From JAFARZ01 sp035651595 (GTDB taxonomy: Bacteria; Actinomycetota; Actinomycetes; Streptosporangiales; Streptosporangiaceae): 61,759 bases of DNA. Under the pieces are notes generated by a model. That model had not been told where the DNA came from and ran no database searches. It saw nothing but the letters and a program-made list of their open reading frames with translations. The stretch covers positions 1 through 61,759 of the forward strand of contig DASRFJ010000041.1 of NCBI GenBank assembly GCA_035651595.1. Direction: 5' to 3'. A program made the translations under genes and the position numbers. Shown one piece after another: positions 8,000 through 16,691 of this stretch (positions are counted from its first letter, which is position 1; every line of letters begins with the position of its first letter).

Positions 8000-8085
8000 T
8001 CCCTACGCCGGCATTACCCGGACAGGTTCCGACGGTCGGCGGCGCCGTCAATGCCGCCCTCTCAGCCCGGTTGGCCCGAGCTCCC
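8000..8085 (-). promoter_or_regulatory. TPP riboswitch (thi box) upstream of cytX
   Basis: Read on the minus strand, the element begins GGGAGCTCGGG, carries the invariant CTGAGA (8064-8059), then GGAACCTG, and ends with CCGGGTAATGCCGGCGTAGG followed by GAG. These are the conserved pyrimidine- and pyrophosphate-sensing parts of the thiamine pyrophosphate aptamer in the right order and spacing. The terminal GGGAGG overlaps the ribosome-binding site of cytX, so control is probably by sequestering the translation start when TPP is bound. Confidence 0.93.
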
Positions 8086-8141
8086 GTGTGTGTTTTCGGT
8101 TAACTGTCACGATACCGCCATCACTGCCCGCAATCGACCCC

Positions 8142-8170
8142 TTGACGCTCTGTAGTTGACTGATTACGCT
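8142..8170 (+). promoter_or_regulatory. Candidate housekeeping promoter for the encapsulin operon
   Basis: TTGACG (8142-8147), a 17-base spacer and TACGCT (8165-8170) fit an actinobacterial HrdB-type promoter. It would start transcription near 8177, about 50 bases before the GTG of the first encapsulin gene. Confidence 0.5.
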
Positions 8171-8225
8171 CACTTACCGTAGTCACCCCATTCCGGTTCC
8201 CCCGAGCGAACGGCGGTGTATTCAC

Positions 8226-9659
<1,434 letters not shown>

Positions 9660-9662
9660 GGC

Positions 9663-11000
9663 ATGACGGAACTAGCCGTAGAAACGGAGCGGACGCAACG
9701 CAGCCTGTCCACCGGCGCGGCCCGCAACCTGGCCACCACGACCAAGACGGTGCCGCAGGTCCAGGCGACGTCGCCGCGCTGGCTGCTGCGCATGCTGCCC
9801 TGGGTGGAGGCCAACGGCGCCGTGTACCGGGTCAACCGCCGGCTCACGTACGCGCCGGGCACCGGCAAGGTCACGTTCGCGGGGACGGCCGCGACCGCGG
9901 CGGTCGTCCCGGCGACGCTCACCGAGCTGCCGTTCCTGCACGGCGTCGCCGACCAGGCGCTGCTGCACGCGATCGCCGCGGGGCTGACCAGGACCGAGTT
10001 CGGCGCGGGCGAGACGATCCCGCAGGCCGATGCCGTGTTCCTGATCGCGCACGGCAAGGTGACCAGGCACAGCGAGGGCAAGTACGGCCATCAGGCCGTC
10101 CTTGGCACGCTCGCCGACGGTGACTACTTCGGGAACCTGGACGGGAACCCCTGGCCGTTCGGGATCACTGCTCTTACGCCCTGCCTCGTGTTCACGCTGG
10201 CCCGCCAGCTCGCCGAAGAGCTGGCCGGCCAGTACCTGGCCAGCGACCGGGAGCGGCGAGCGAAACCCAGTAACGCGAAGGGCGAGGCGACGATCGAGCT
10301 CGCCTCGGGCCACGACGGCGAGGAGGAGCTGCCGGGCACGTTCGCCGACTACGAACTCGAGCCGCCCGAACACGAGCTCGGCGTCGCGCAAACCGTGCTC
10401 CGGGTGCACAGCAGGGTCGCCGACCTGTACAACGACCCGATGAACCAGGTCGAGCACCAGATCCGGCTCACCATCGAGGCGCTGCGCGAACGCCAGGACT
10501 ACGAGCTGGTCAACAGCCTGCTGCACAGCGCCGACATCTCCCAGCGGCTGCATACGCGGGAGGGCCCGCCGACACCCGACGACATGGACGCCCTGCTCGC
10601 CCGCCGCCGCAAGACCAGGTTCTTCCTCGCCCACCCGCGCGCCATCGCGGCGTTCGGCCGGGAGTGCACCAAGCGCCGGGTGTACCCGGAAAGCACGGAG
10701 GTCGACGGCAAGACCGTGCACTCCTGGCGCGGCGTGCCGCTGCTGCCGTGCGACAAGATCCCGGTCACCGCGCGGAGCACGACGTCGATCATCGCGATGC
10801 GCACCGGGGAACGGGACCACGGGGTGATCGGCCTGCGCCAGACCGGCATCCCGGACGAGTACGAGCCGGGCCTGTCGGTACGGTTCACCGGCATCGACGA
10901 CCAGGCAGTCATCTCCTACCTGGTGTCCGCGTTCTACTCGGTCGCGGTCCTCGTCCCCGACGCGCTCGGCACGCTGGACAACGTCGAGCTAGGGCACTAG
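9663..11000 (+). CDS. Family 2B encapsulin shell protein (second copy)
   Basis: This 445-residue paralogue of the preceding gene is separated from it by TAA-GGC-ATG, so translation is probably coupled. The shell domain is strongly conserved ('TVLRVHSRVADLYNDPMNQV' is identical in both), as is the C-terminal 'VLVPDALGTLDNVELGH'. The inserted nucleotide-binding domain is shorter, and its phosphate-binding segment is changed to 'YFGNLDGNPWPFGITALTPC', with no arginine, so nucleotide binding is doubtful. Paired 2B shell genes suggest a mixed two-component shell. No cargo gene is adjacent. The 3' end overlaps the convergent mobA by 12 bases. Confidence 0.9.
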   Translation: MTELAVETERTQRSLSTGAARNLATTTKTVPQVQATSPRWLLRMLPWVEANGAVYRVNRRLTYAPGTGKVTFAGTAATAAVVPATLTELPFLHGVADQALLHAIAAGLTRTEFGAGETIPQADAVFLIAHGKVTRHSEGKYGHQAVLGTLADGDYFGNLDGNPWPFGITALTPCLVFTLARQLAEELAGQYLASDRERRAKPSNAKGEATIELASGHDGEEELPGTFADYELEPPEHELGVAQTVLRVHSRVADLYNDPMNQVEHQIRLTIEALRERQDYELVNSLLHSADISQRLHTREGPPTPDDMDALLARRRKTRFFLAHPRAIAAFGRECTKRRVYPESTEVDGKTVHSWRGVPLLPCDKIPVTARSTTSIIAMRTGERDHGVIGLRQTGIPDEYEPGLSVRFTGIDDQAVISYLVSAFYSVAVLVPDALGTLDNVELGH

Positions 11001-11576
11001 GCGTCTCGCCGCTTCCAGGTCCTCGGGGGTGTCGCAGTCCAGCCAGGGCGGCGGCTCCCCCGAGGCATGTGTCAGCGCCGGCCGCAGCGGGCCGAGCACC
11101 CCGCGCAGCGAACTGCCCTGATATTCGTCGAGCGCTGACCGTACCGCCGCGGTCCGCCAGGCGCCCGCCAGCCACTGCGGCCGTCCCGCGTCGTCCGCCA
11201 GCACCGCCCCGGTGCCCTGCTCGCGCGCCGCGGCCAGCAGCGCCCCGACGTGGGCGGCGCGCAGGAACGGCAGGTCAGCGGCGAGCAGCGCGATCCACGG
11301 CGCGCTCACCTCGGCGAGCCCGCGGCGCAGCGCCGGCACCGGCCCGGCACCGGGCGGCTCTTCCGACACGAACAGCGCGCGCGTTATATCGGCGCGCGGC
11401 GGCCCCACGACGATCACCCGCGCCGCGCCGGCTCCGGCGGCGATCACGGACTCGAGCAGCGACCGTCCGCCGACAACCAGCGCCGGCTTGTCTCTCCCGG
11501 CAAGCCGCACCGCCGCGCCCCCGGCAAGGATTATCTGCTCATAACGACCAGCGCTGCTTGCCCCGGTCACGCTCAT
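10989..11576 (-). CDS. mobA: Molybdenum cofactor guanylyltransferase MobA-like
   Basis: The 195-residue nucleotidyltransferase carries the signature 'LAGGAAVRLAGRDKPAL' near the N-terminus and 'LLAADLPFL' as the metal/nucleotide motif. It attaches GMP (or CMP) to molybdopterin. The start at 11576 overlaps the moaA stop as ATGA, so the two are translationally coupled and the pathway context is firm. The C-terminal 'PPWLDCDTPEDLEAARRL' is typical of the family. An upstream extension to 11669 lies inside moaA and was rejected. Confidence 0.88.
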   Translation of the reverse strand: MSVTGASSAGRYEQIILAGGAAVRLAGRDKPALVVGGRSLLESVIAAGAGAARVIVVGPPRADITRALFVSEEPPGAGPVPALRRGLAEVSAPWIALLAADLPFLRAAHVGALLAAAREQGTGAVLADDAGRPQWLAGAWRTAAVRSALDEYQGSSLRGVLGPLRPALTHASGEPPPWLDCDTPEDLEAARRLVP

Positions 11577-12568
11577 CCACCGATGGCGGACATCGGCCGG
11601 TCGGGCTGGAGGAACGACGGATCGTTGATGCCATGCCCGGGCAGCTTCACCGCGACCGCCCGGCGCCACAGGTCCGCGAGTTCCTCGTCGCTGGCCCCCG
11701 CGCGCAGCGGGCCGCGCAGGTCGCTCTCGGTCCTGGCGAACAGGCAGTTGCGGACCTGGCCGTCGGCGGTAAGCCGGACCCGGTCGCAGGTGCCGCAGAA
11801 CGGCCTGGTCACCGACGCGATCACGCCCACCCTGGCCGGGCCGCCGTTCACCAGGAACGTCTGTGCCGGGGCCGAGCCGCGCTCTCGTTCGTCGTCCGCG
11901 GAGATGTCGTATTCGCTGCGCAGCGCGGCCAGGATCTCGTCCGCGGTCACCATCTCCGAACGCCGCCAGCCGTGCTGGGCATCGAGCGGCATCTGCTCGA
12001 TGAACCGCAGCTCGTAGCCGTGCTCCAGGCAGAACCGCAGCAGCGGCACCGCCTCGTCGTCGTTCAGGTCCCGCATCAGCACGACGTTGACCTTGACCGG
12101 CTGTAGCCCGGCTTCGGCCGCGGCGGCGAGCCCGTCCAGCACGTCGGGCAGCCGGTCCCGGCGGGCCAGCTTGCGGAACGTCTCGGGCCGCAGAGTGTCC
12201 AGCGACACGTTGATCCGGTCAAGGCCGGCTTGCTGGAGGGCGCCCGCGGTCCTGACGAGCCCGATCCCGTTGGTGGTCAGCGAGATCTCCGGCCGCGGGT
12301 CGAGATCCGCGGTTCGCTTCACGATGCCCGCCAGCCCGCGCCGGAGCAGCGGCTCCCCGCCGGTGAACCGGACCTCGGTGATGCCGAGCAGCCGCACCGC
12401 GACGGTGATCAGCCGGACCAGTTCGTCGTCGGTGAGCAGTTCGGGGGCGGGCAGCCAGTCGAGCCCTTCCGGCGGCATGCAGTAGGTGCACCGCAGATTG
12501 CAACGGTCGGTGAGCGACACCCGGAGGTCGGTCGCTACTCTCCCGTAGGAATCGGCTAGCATCACCAC
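11573..12568 (-). CDS. moaA: GTP 3',8-cyclase MoaA (radical SAM)
   Basis: The 331-residue protein has the N-terminal radical SAM cluster 'CNLRCTYC', the SAM-binding 'FTGGEPLLR', and the C-terminal second [4Fe-4S] cluster in 'CGTCDRVRLTADGQVRNC'. It ends in the essential Gly-Gly ('MSAIGG'). It converts GTP to 3',8-cyclo-dihydro-GTP, the first step of molybdopterin synthesis. Partners MoaC and others are not in the window. It overlaps mobA downstream and follows the PPOX gene by 10 bases. Confidence 0.96.
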   Translation of the reverse strand: MVMLADSYGRVATDLRVSLTDRCNLRCTYCMPPEGLDWLPAPELLTDDELVRLITVAVRLLGITEVRFTGGEPLLRRGLAGIVKRTADLDPRPEISLTTNGIGLVRTAGALQQAGLDRINVSLDTLRPETFRKLARRDRLPDVLDGLAAAAEAGLQPVKVNVVLMRDLNDDEAVPLLRFCLEHGYELRFIEQMPLDAQHGWRRSEMVTADEILAALRSEYDISADDERERGSAPAQTFLVNGGPARVGVIASVTRPFCGTCDRVRLTADGQVRNCLFARTESDLRGPLRAGASDEELADLWRRAVAVKLPGHGINDPSFLQPDRPMSAIGG

Positions 12569-12578
12569 AGCCTACGCG

Positions 12579-13004
12579 CTACCCGCGCACCAGGCCGTAC
12601 GCACGTTCGGGCCGGACGCGCGCCACCAGGCGGCGGTCGCGCACCATGGCGGCCCGGTAGTCGTCCCAGTCCGGGTGCTCGCCGTGGACGGCCCGGTACA
12701 GCGCGATGAGCTCCTCGACCGCCGCGTCGTGCGGATCGGCGGCGACCGCGGACAGCTCGGCATGCCCGTCGACCACCGCGTACGACCAGAAGTCCTCGCT
12801 GGCGACGTGGAAGCTGGCCCGCGGGTCGCGCCGCAGGTTCCGGGTCTTGGCCCGGTCGTCGGTCACCGATATCCGGATGAGCTGATCGGCTGGGTCCCAG
12901 GCGTAGTTGACGTTCGACAGCTGCGGCCGCCCGTCCCGTCGCATCGTCACCAGGATGCCCTGCCACCGCCCGGCGAGCAGCTTTGTATACCGATCCTCGA
13001 TCAT
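12579..13004 (-). CDS. PPOX-class F420-dependent oxidoreductase-like protein
   Basis: This 141-residue split-barrel protein starts at 'MIEDRYTKLLAGRWQGILV'. The family features are 'TMRRDGRPQLSNVNYAWD', 'DRAKTRNLRRDPRASFHV' and the C-terminal 'RPERAYGLVRG', which fit the TIGR03618-like group that uses F420 or FMN. The substrate is unknown. Longer in-frame starts up to 13190 are encoded by a 23/24-bp tandem repeat and were rejected. It may be co-transcribed with moaA-mobA (10-base gap). Confidence 0.82.
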   Translation of the reverse strand: MIEDRYTKLLAGRWQGILVTMRRDGRPQLSNVNYAWDPADQLIRISVTDDRAKTRNLRRDPRASFHVASEDFWSYAVVDGHAELSAVAADPHDAAVEELIALYRAVHGEHPDWDDYRAAMVRDRRLVARVRPERAYGLVRG

Positions 13005-13073
13005 GCCCCGTGAACGCCCCGAGGCCGCCCGATGTTCCGCATGTCCCGCGCTGCCGCCGGACCGCCGGGCAAT

Positions 13074-13163
13074 GCCGGTGCCCCGGCCCGCAACTTGCCG
13101 GTGCCCCCGGCCCGCAACTTGCCGGTGCCCCGGCCCGCAACTTGCCGGTGCCCCCGGCCCGAC
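13074..13163. repeat. 23/24-bp tandem repeat, about four units
   Basis: Units of gccggtgccccggcccgcaa plus ctt alternate between 23 and 24 bases through one extra C; the last unit is partial. They lie just upstream of the PPOX gene start on its non-coding side. The unit carries a GC-rich half-palindrome. I see no gene here. Confidence 0.85.
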
Positions 13164-13239
13164 TAGGGCCGGGGCCACCCGGCGACCCATATCCGGATAT
13201 TTGGCGTTACTTCGGGCCCGCGTTCAGGCGCGCGCCATC

Positions 13240-13286
13240 ATTGCGGACAGTTACCCCCCCGATCTGGGGGGGTAAGTGTCCGCAAT
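13240..13286. repeat. 21-bp inverted repeat downstream of tRNA-Sec
   Basis: Two 21-base arms (attgcggaca-g-ttaccccccc and its complement, one mismatch) flank a 5-base loop. The hairpin begins 7 bases after the encoded CCA of tRNA-Sec, so it probably ends or stabilises that transcript, although there is no T-run. The stop codon of the MFS reading frame (13251-13253) lies inside it. Confidence 0.75.
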
Positions 13287-15137
13287 CATTTTTGGCGGAG
13301 GCGGACGGGAATCGAACCCGCCAGCGCTGCGGAGCAGCGCTCTCTGGTTTTGAAGACCAGGAGGGCCACCAGGCACCCAGACGCCTCCGGCAACGACTGT
13401 AGCCGGTAACGCCGCGGCCACGGGACGGGCGGCTAGTTCTTCGGCGGTGATCTGCTCGAGTCGTTTGTGCCGGGTTTCGGGGCCGAAGGCGGCGACGGCG
13501 ATGACGGCGCCGAGCATGGGGATGGCGCCGAGGGCGGCGGTCATCGGGATGGAGGGGGCGGCGAACGCGATCAGGACCAGGGTGAGGATGGCGACGCCGC
13601 CAGCTTTGGTGGCGCCGGCGGACAGGCCGCTGCCGCGGGCGCGGATCGCGGTGGGGTAGACCTCGGCGGTGTAGGCGGCCAGGACCGCGTTGAGGATGTT
13701 GACGCCGCACACCGGGACCGTGAGCAGCAGGTAGAGCAGGGCGGTGTTCCCGGTCACCCGGTCCCCGGCCAGCATGAACGCGGCGAGCCCTACGGTGATC
13801 AGCGCGGTGACGGCCAGCGTGGTGCGCTTGCTGCCCCACCAGTGGTACAGCAGCGCGGCCGGCACGCAGAACGGGAACCCGATGAGGGTGGCGTTGCGCA
13901 GCAGCGCGCTGGCGGCGTGGGCGGAAAAGCCCAGGTGTTCCAGGTTGGCCGGGATCCACTGCTGGAACCCGTACTGGGTCGCGCCGATGCCGAGCGCTAG
14001 CAGCATGATCGCGCCGGTCAGCCCCAGGAACGGCCGGCCGAACAGGTCTCGCGACGAGTTGGCGTGCTGCCGTGGCCGACTGGCGATCCCGGGCAGGCCG
14101 GCGGCCAGTACCTCGGCGGTCTCGGGCACGCCGCCGGTTAGCATCTCGTCGGCCTCGGGCACGCCGGTCAGCACCTCGCCGGCCTTGGGCACGCCAGCCA
14201 GGACCGCGCCGTAGCGGCGCATGATCGCGCGTGCTTCGTCGTCGCGGCCGCATTCGAGCAGGAACCGCGGCGACTCGGGTATCCAGTGGTTCAGGGCGAC
14301 CAGCAGCACCCCGGTCGGCAAGCTGATCAGCCACAGCAGCCGCCACCCGAAATGCTGCGGCGACGCCCACGTCGAGGCCAGCCAGCTGACCACCACCAGC
14401 GCGGTCAAGATGTTGCTGCCGATCAGCACCATCATCCAGCCTCGGTGCCGCCGCGGCACAGTCTCACTGACCAGCGCGAACCCGATCGGCAACATCCCCC
14501 CGGCCGCGACACCCATGAAAAAGCACGACACCAGGTTCATCCAGTACCTAGGCATCGCCCCGCACGTCGAACTCGCGATGAACAACGTCGCCGCGAACAA
14601 GATCGAAGCCCGCCGCCCGATCCGGTCCCCCAGCCACCCCCAGATCAGCGACCCGGCGACCGTCCCCGCGATGCCGACCAGCGGGTACAGCCCTACCGGC
14701 AGCGCATGCGCATGCGGGTTCAGCGGGCCCTTCAGCCCGTACTCGACCTCCGCGCCCGGGATCACGAATGCGAACGCGGCCGGCTTCATCCCGTCGATCG
14801 TCACCGCGACCGCCATCACCATCAGCAGCCCCAGGTGCGCGGGCCGCAGCGGGGCGTCATCCAGCGGCGCGATACTCACCGTGCTCAGCTCCGGCCTGGC
14901 CTGGCGCCCCCGCGGGAACAACCCGTACGCGGCCAGCACCAAGCCCAGGAACATCGTCGCCATCGCGGCCAGCATCAGGTTCGTCACCGCCATCCCGGCC
15001 AGGTCATAATGCATGCCGCGCGCCATGTAATACATCGGCAGCTGCAGCACCACCCCGGCGGTCGTCAGCGCGGCACCGGCCCAGAACGCCACCGGATGCT
15101 CATACGAAGACCCGCGTCTACTCACGAGCCCATTCAT
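13251..15137 (-). CDS. MFS transporter; reading frame continues through tRNA-Sec
   Basis: The membrane protein has two N-terminal helices (residues about 14-75) before a 12-helix major facilitator core. Motif A is 'GDRIGRR', the sugar-porter-like 'PESPRFLLE' follows helix six, and 'PTAIRARGSG' lies late. A cytosolic loop carries a degenerate repeat ('AGVPKAGEVLTGVPEADEM'). Recognisable family sequence ends near 'GPETRHKRLEQITAEEL', about 13450. There is no stop before the tRNA gene: the frame runs through all of tRNA-Sec and ends in the hairpin beyond it, adding about 65 residues of no visible homology. Either the tail is real or the original stop was lost. The substrate is unknown. Confidence 0.8.
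   Translation of the reverse strand: MNGLVSRRGSSYEHPVAFWAGAALTTAGVVLQLPMYYMARGMHYDLAGMAVTNLMLAAMATMFLGLVLAAYGLFPRGRQARPELSTVSIAPLDDAPLRPAHLGLLMVMAVAVTIDGMKPAAFAFVIPGAEVEYGLKGPLNPHAHALPVGLYPLVGIAGTVAGSLIWGWLGDRIGRRASILFAATLFIASSTCGAMPRYWMNLVSCFFMGVAAGGMLPIGFALVSETVPRRHRGWMMVLIGSNILTALVVVSWLASTWASPQHFGWRLLWLISLPTGVLLVALNHWIPESPRFLLECGRDDEARAIMRRYGAVLAGVPKAGEVLTGVPEADEMLTGGVPETAEVLAAGLPGIASRPRQHANSSRDLFGRPFLGLTGAIMLLALGIGATQYGFQQWIPANLEHLGFSAHAASALLRNATLIGFPFCVPAALLYHWWGSKRTTLAVTALITVGLAAFMLAGDRVTGNTALLYLLLTVPVCGVNILNAVLAAYTAEVYPTAIRARGSGLSAGATKAGGVAILTLVLIAFAAPSIPMTAALGAIPMLGAVIAVAAFGPETRHKRLEQITAEELAARPVAAALPATVVAGGVWVPGGPPGLQNQRALLRSAGGFDSRPPPPKMIADTYPPRSGG
13293..13388 (-). tRNA. selC: tRNA-Sec (anticodon TCA)
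   Basis: On the minus strand the gene starts GGAGGCGTCTGGGTGCC and has an anticodon arm CTGGT-CTTCAAA-ACCAG with anticodon TCA, which reads UGA. It then has a long variable arm with an 8-bp stem (AGCGCTGC/GCAGCGCT), a T-arm with GGTTCGATTCC, and an acceptor 3' strand CGCCTCC followed by G and an encoded CCA. UCA anticodon plus long variable arm identifies selenocysteine tRNA. No selA, selB, selD or selenoprotein gene is visible in the window. Confidence 0.95.
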
Positions 15138-15226
15138 GGACTGCGCGCTTAAGGACTGGTTATACGCGACGCCCCAATGGCTGAATTCAGCCCCGCGGAC
15201 GTCCCCTCAGCCGCCCGCGGTCACGA

Positions 15227-15279
15227 TATAAGCCATCGCCGCGCCCATATAAGCCATCTGTCTTTATCGTATCAGCCAT
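15227..15279. promoter_or_regulatory. Three direct repeats upstream of the halogenase gene (possible operator)
   Basis: The decamer tataagccat occurs at 15227-15236 and 15248-15257, and tatcagccat at 15270-15279. The repeats are spaced 21 and 22 bases, two helical turns, so they face the same side of the DNA. They end about 20 bases before a TTGACA box. Direct repeats with 11/22-base periodicity are how SARP-type activators bind, so an activator site is plausible. Confidence 0.45.
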
Positions 15280-15299
15280 TTAATAGGCAGCATAATTGC

Positions 15300-15329
15300 T
15301 TGACATGACAGCCAGAACAGGAGGAATAT
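15300..15329 (+). promoter_or_regulatory. Candidate promoter of the halogenase operon
   Basis: A perfect TTGACA (15300-15305) and GAATAT (15324-15329) with an 18-base spacer sit in an AT-rich patch. The halogenase start codon is about 60 bases further. The -10 box is weak, which fits a promoter needing an activator at the upstream direct repeats. Confidence 0.45.
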
Positions 15330-15392
15330 ATCACACATAAGCCTGCTGCGGCATCTATTGTTGTCATTTTCTCGCGGAAGGTTGATGTAGTC

Positions 15393-16682
15393 ATGCCTAA
15401 AGCCACCAATCCAGAGGTCGTCGTTATCGGAGCCGGACCGGGTGGCTCTGTCGCCGCGACGCGGCTGGCGAAACTCGGCCGCTCCGTACTCGTACTTGAG
15501 CGCCGGGTATTCCCCCGTTTCCACATCGGCGAGTCGCTGCTGCCGTCGCTCATGGTCACCCTCCGCAAAGCCGGGATCCTCGAAACGGTGCTGGCCGAGG
15601 GGGGATGGGTGAAAAAGTACGGCGGGGAATTCAGCTTCGACTTCGGCCAGGTCCTGCGCTTCCCGTTTTCCGATCAGGGGCCCGGTCGCTTTCCCAGTGC
15701 GATTCAGGTCGAACGCGCGCGTTTCGACCACACCCTGCTGCGCTGCGCCAGGGACGCGGGTGCCACGGTCCTGGAGGGTGCCAACGTCACTGACCTGCTG
15801 ATCGAAGATGATCGTGTCACCGGCGTCACGTACGAGCACGAGGGAAAGCAGCACACCGTCCGTTCGTCTTTGGTGATCGACGCTGGCGGCCGGGCCAGTA
15901 AGATTGCGCGCGCATTCGGATTGCGCAAGCACATCGAAAGACTGCGGATGGTGGCGGTATTCCAGCATTTCAATGGTTTGGTAGAGGCGAACAATCCCGG
16001 TTTCGCGGGCGACATTCAGGTCGGTGCCCACAAAGACGGCTGGGTGTGGGGGATCCCCATCGGTCCGGATACCCTCAGCATCGGCGCGGTCATGCAGCGC
16101 GAGGTGCTGAAAGACCGGGATCCGGAGCAGGTTCTCAACGAGCACCTCAGCCGCGCCGCGAGAGTCGCGCAGCGCGCGATCGGGACTTCGCCGATCAGCG
16201 AGGTAAAGGTAGAGACCGACTACTGCTACTACGCGGACACGATCACCGGACCTGGCTGGCTCATGGTGGGCGACGCCGCATGTTTTCTCGACCCCATTTT
16301 CTCCGGCGGTGCGACCCTCGCCGCGACCACCGGGCTGCGCGCCGCCGACACGGCCGACCGCATGCTCCGCGAACCCGCCCTGGAGGCTGAGCTTGGCGAC
16401 GCGTATTCGAGCTTCCTGAAGACGGGCTACGACACCTACGCGCGGCTGATCTACGCCCACTACCGCAGCCAGTTCAGCATCATTCCCACCCTGCTGGAAA
16501 TCGGCGTCGAGGTGCTGGACGACGGGACCACCACGCACCACGCGGAGGTGATCCGCCTGATATCCGGTGACTTCTGGAGCAAGACCAACGAGCTCGGCAA
16601 CCGGCTCCGCGCGCGCTCCGACATGGACACGTTCGCTCCGTTCACGCCGGATCTTGACTGCCCCTTCTACGACTTCGCCTGA
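15393..16682 (+). CDS. Flavin-dependent halogenase-like enzyme
   Basis: The 429-residue FAD protein has the nucleotide-binding 'GAGPGGSVAA' at residues 13-22. The halogenase hallmarks are 'FHIGESLLPS', a lysine pair in 'GWVKKYGGEF' (K74/K75, where the catalytic lysine of PltA/PrnA-type enzymes lies), 'GWVWGIPIG' (GWxWxIP) and 'FLDPIFSGG' (FxxPxxSxG). The full motif set points to halogenation of a phenol, pyrrole or indole group using FADH2, chloride and O2, probably on a carrier- or CoA-bound substrate as in CmlS/PltA-like members. Some relatives are plain oxygenases. It heads a plus-strand operon with two membrane proteins and could serve either biosynthetic region here. Confidence 0.82.
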   Translation: MPKATNPEVVVIGAGPGGSVAATRLAKLGRSVLVLERRVFPRFHIGESLLPSLMVTLRKAGILETVLAEGGWVKKYGGEFSFDFGQVLRFPFSDQGPGRFPSAIQVERARFDHTLLRCARDAGATVLEGANVTDLLIEDDRVTGVTYEHEGKQHTVRSSLVIDAGGRASKIARAFGLRKHIERLRMVAVFQHFNGLVEANNPGFAGDIQVGAHKDGWVWGIPIGPDTLSIGAVMQREVLKDRDPEQVLNEHLSRAARVAQRAIGTSPISEVKVETDYCYYADTITGPGWLMVGDAACFLDPIFSGGATLAATTGLRAADTADRMLREPALEAELGDAYSSFLKTGYDTYARLIYAHYRSQFSIIPTLLEIGVEVLDDGTTTHHAEVIRLISGDFWSKTNELGNRLRARSDMDTFAPFTPDLDCPFYDFA

Positions 16683-16691
16683 CCTCGTGCG

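Noticed and set aside
13074..13163. CRISPR-like array
   Set aside because: The units are contiguous, with no spacers, and number only four. It is a simple tandem repeat.
15393..16682. Geranylgeranyl reductase assignment
   Set aside because: The GWxWxIP, FxxPxxSxG and lysine motifs fit flavin-dependent halogenases better than the reductase group.
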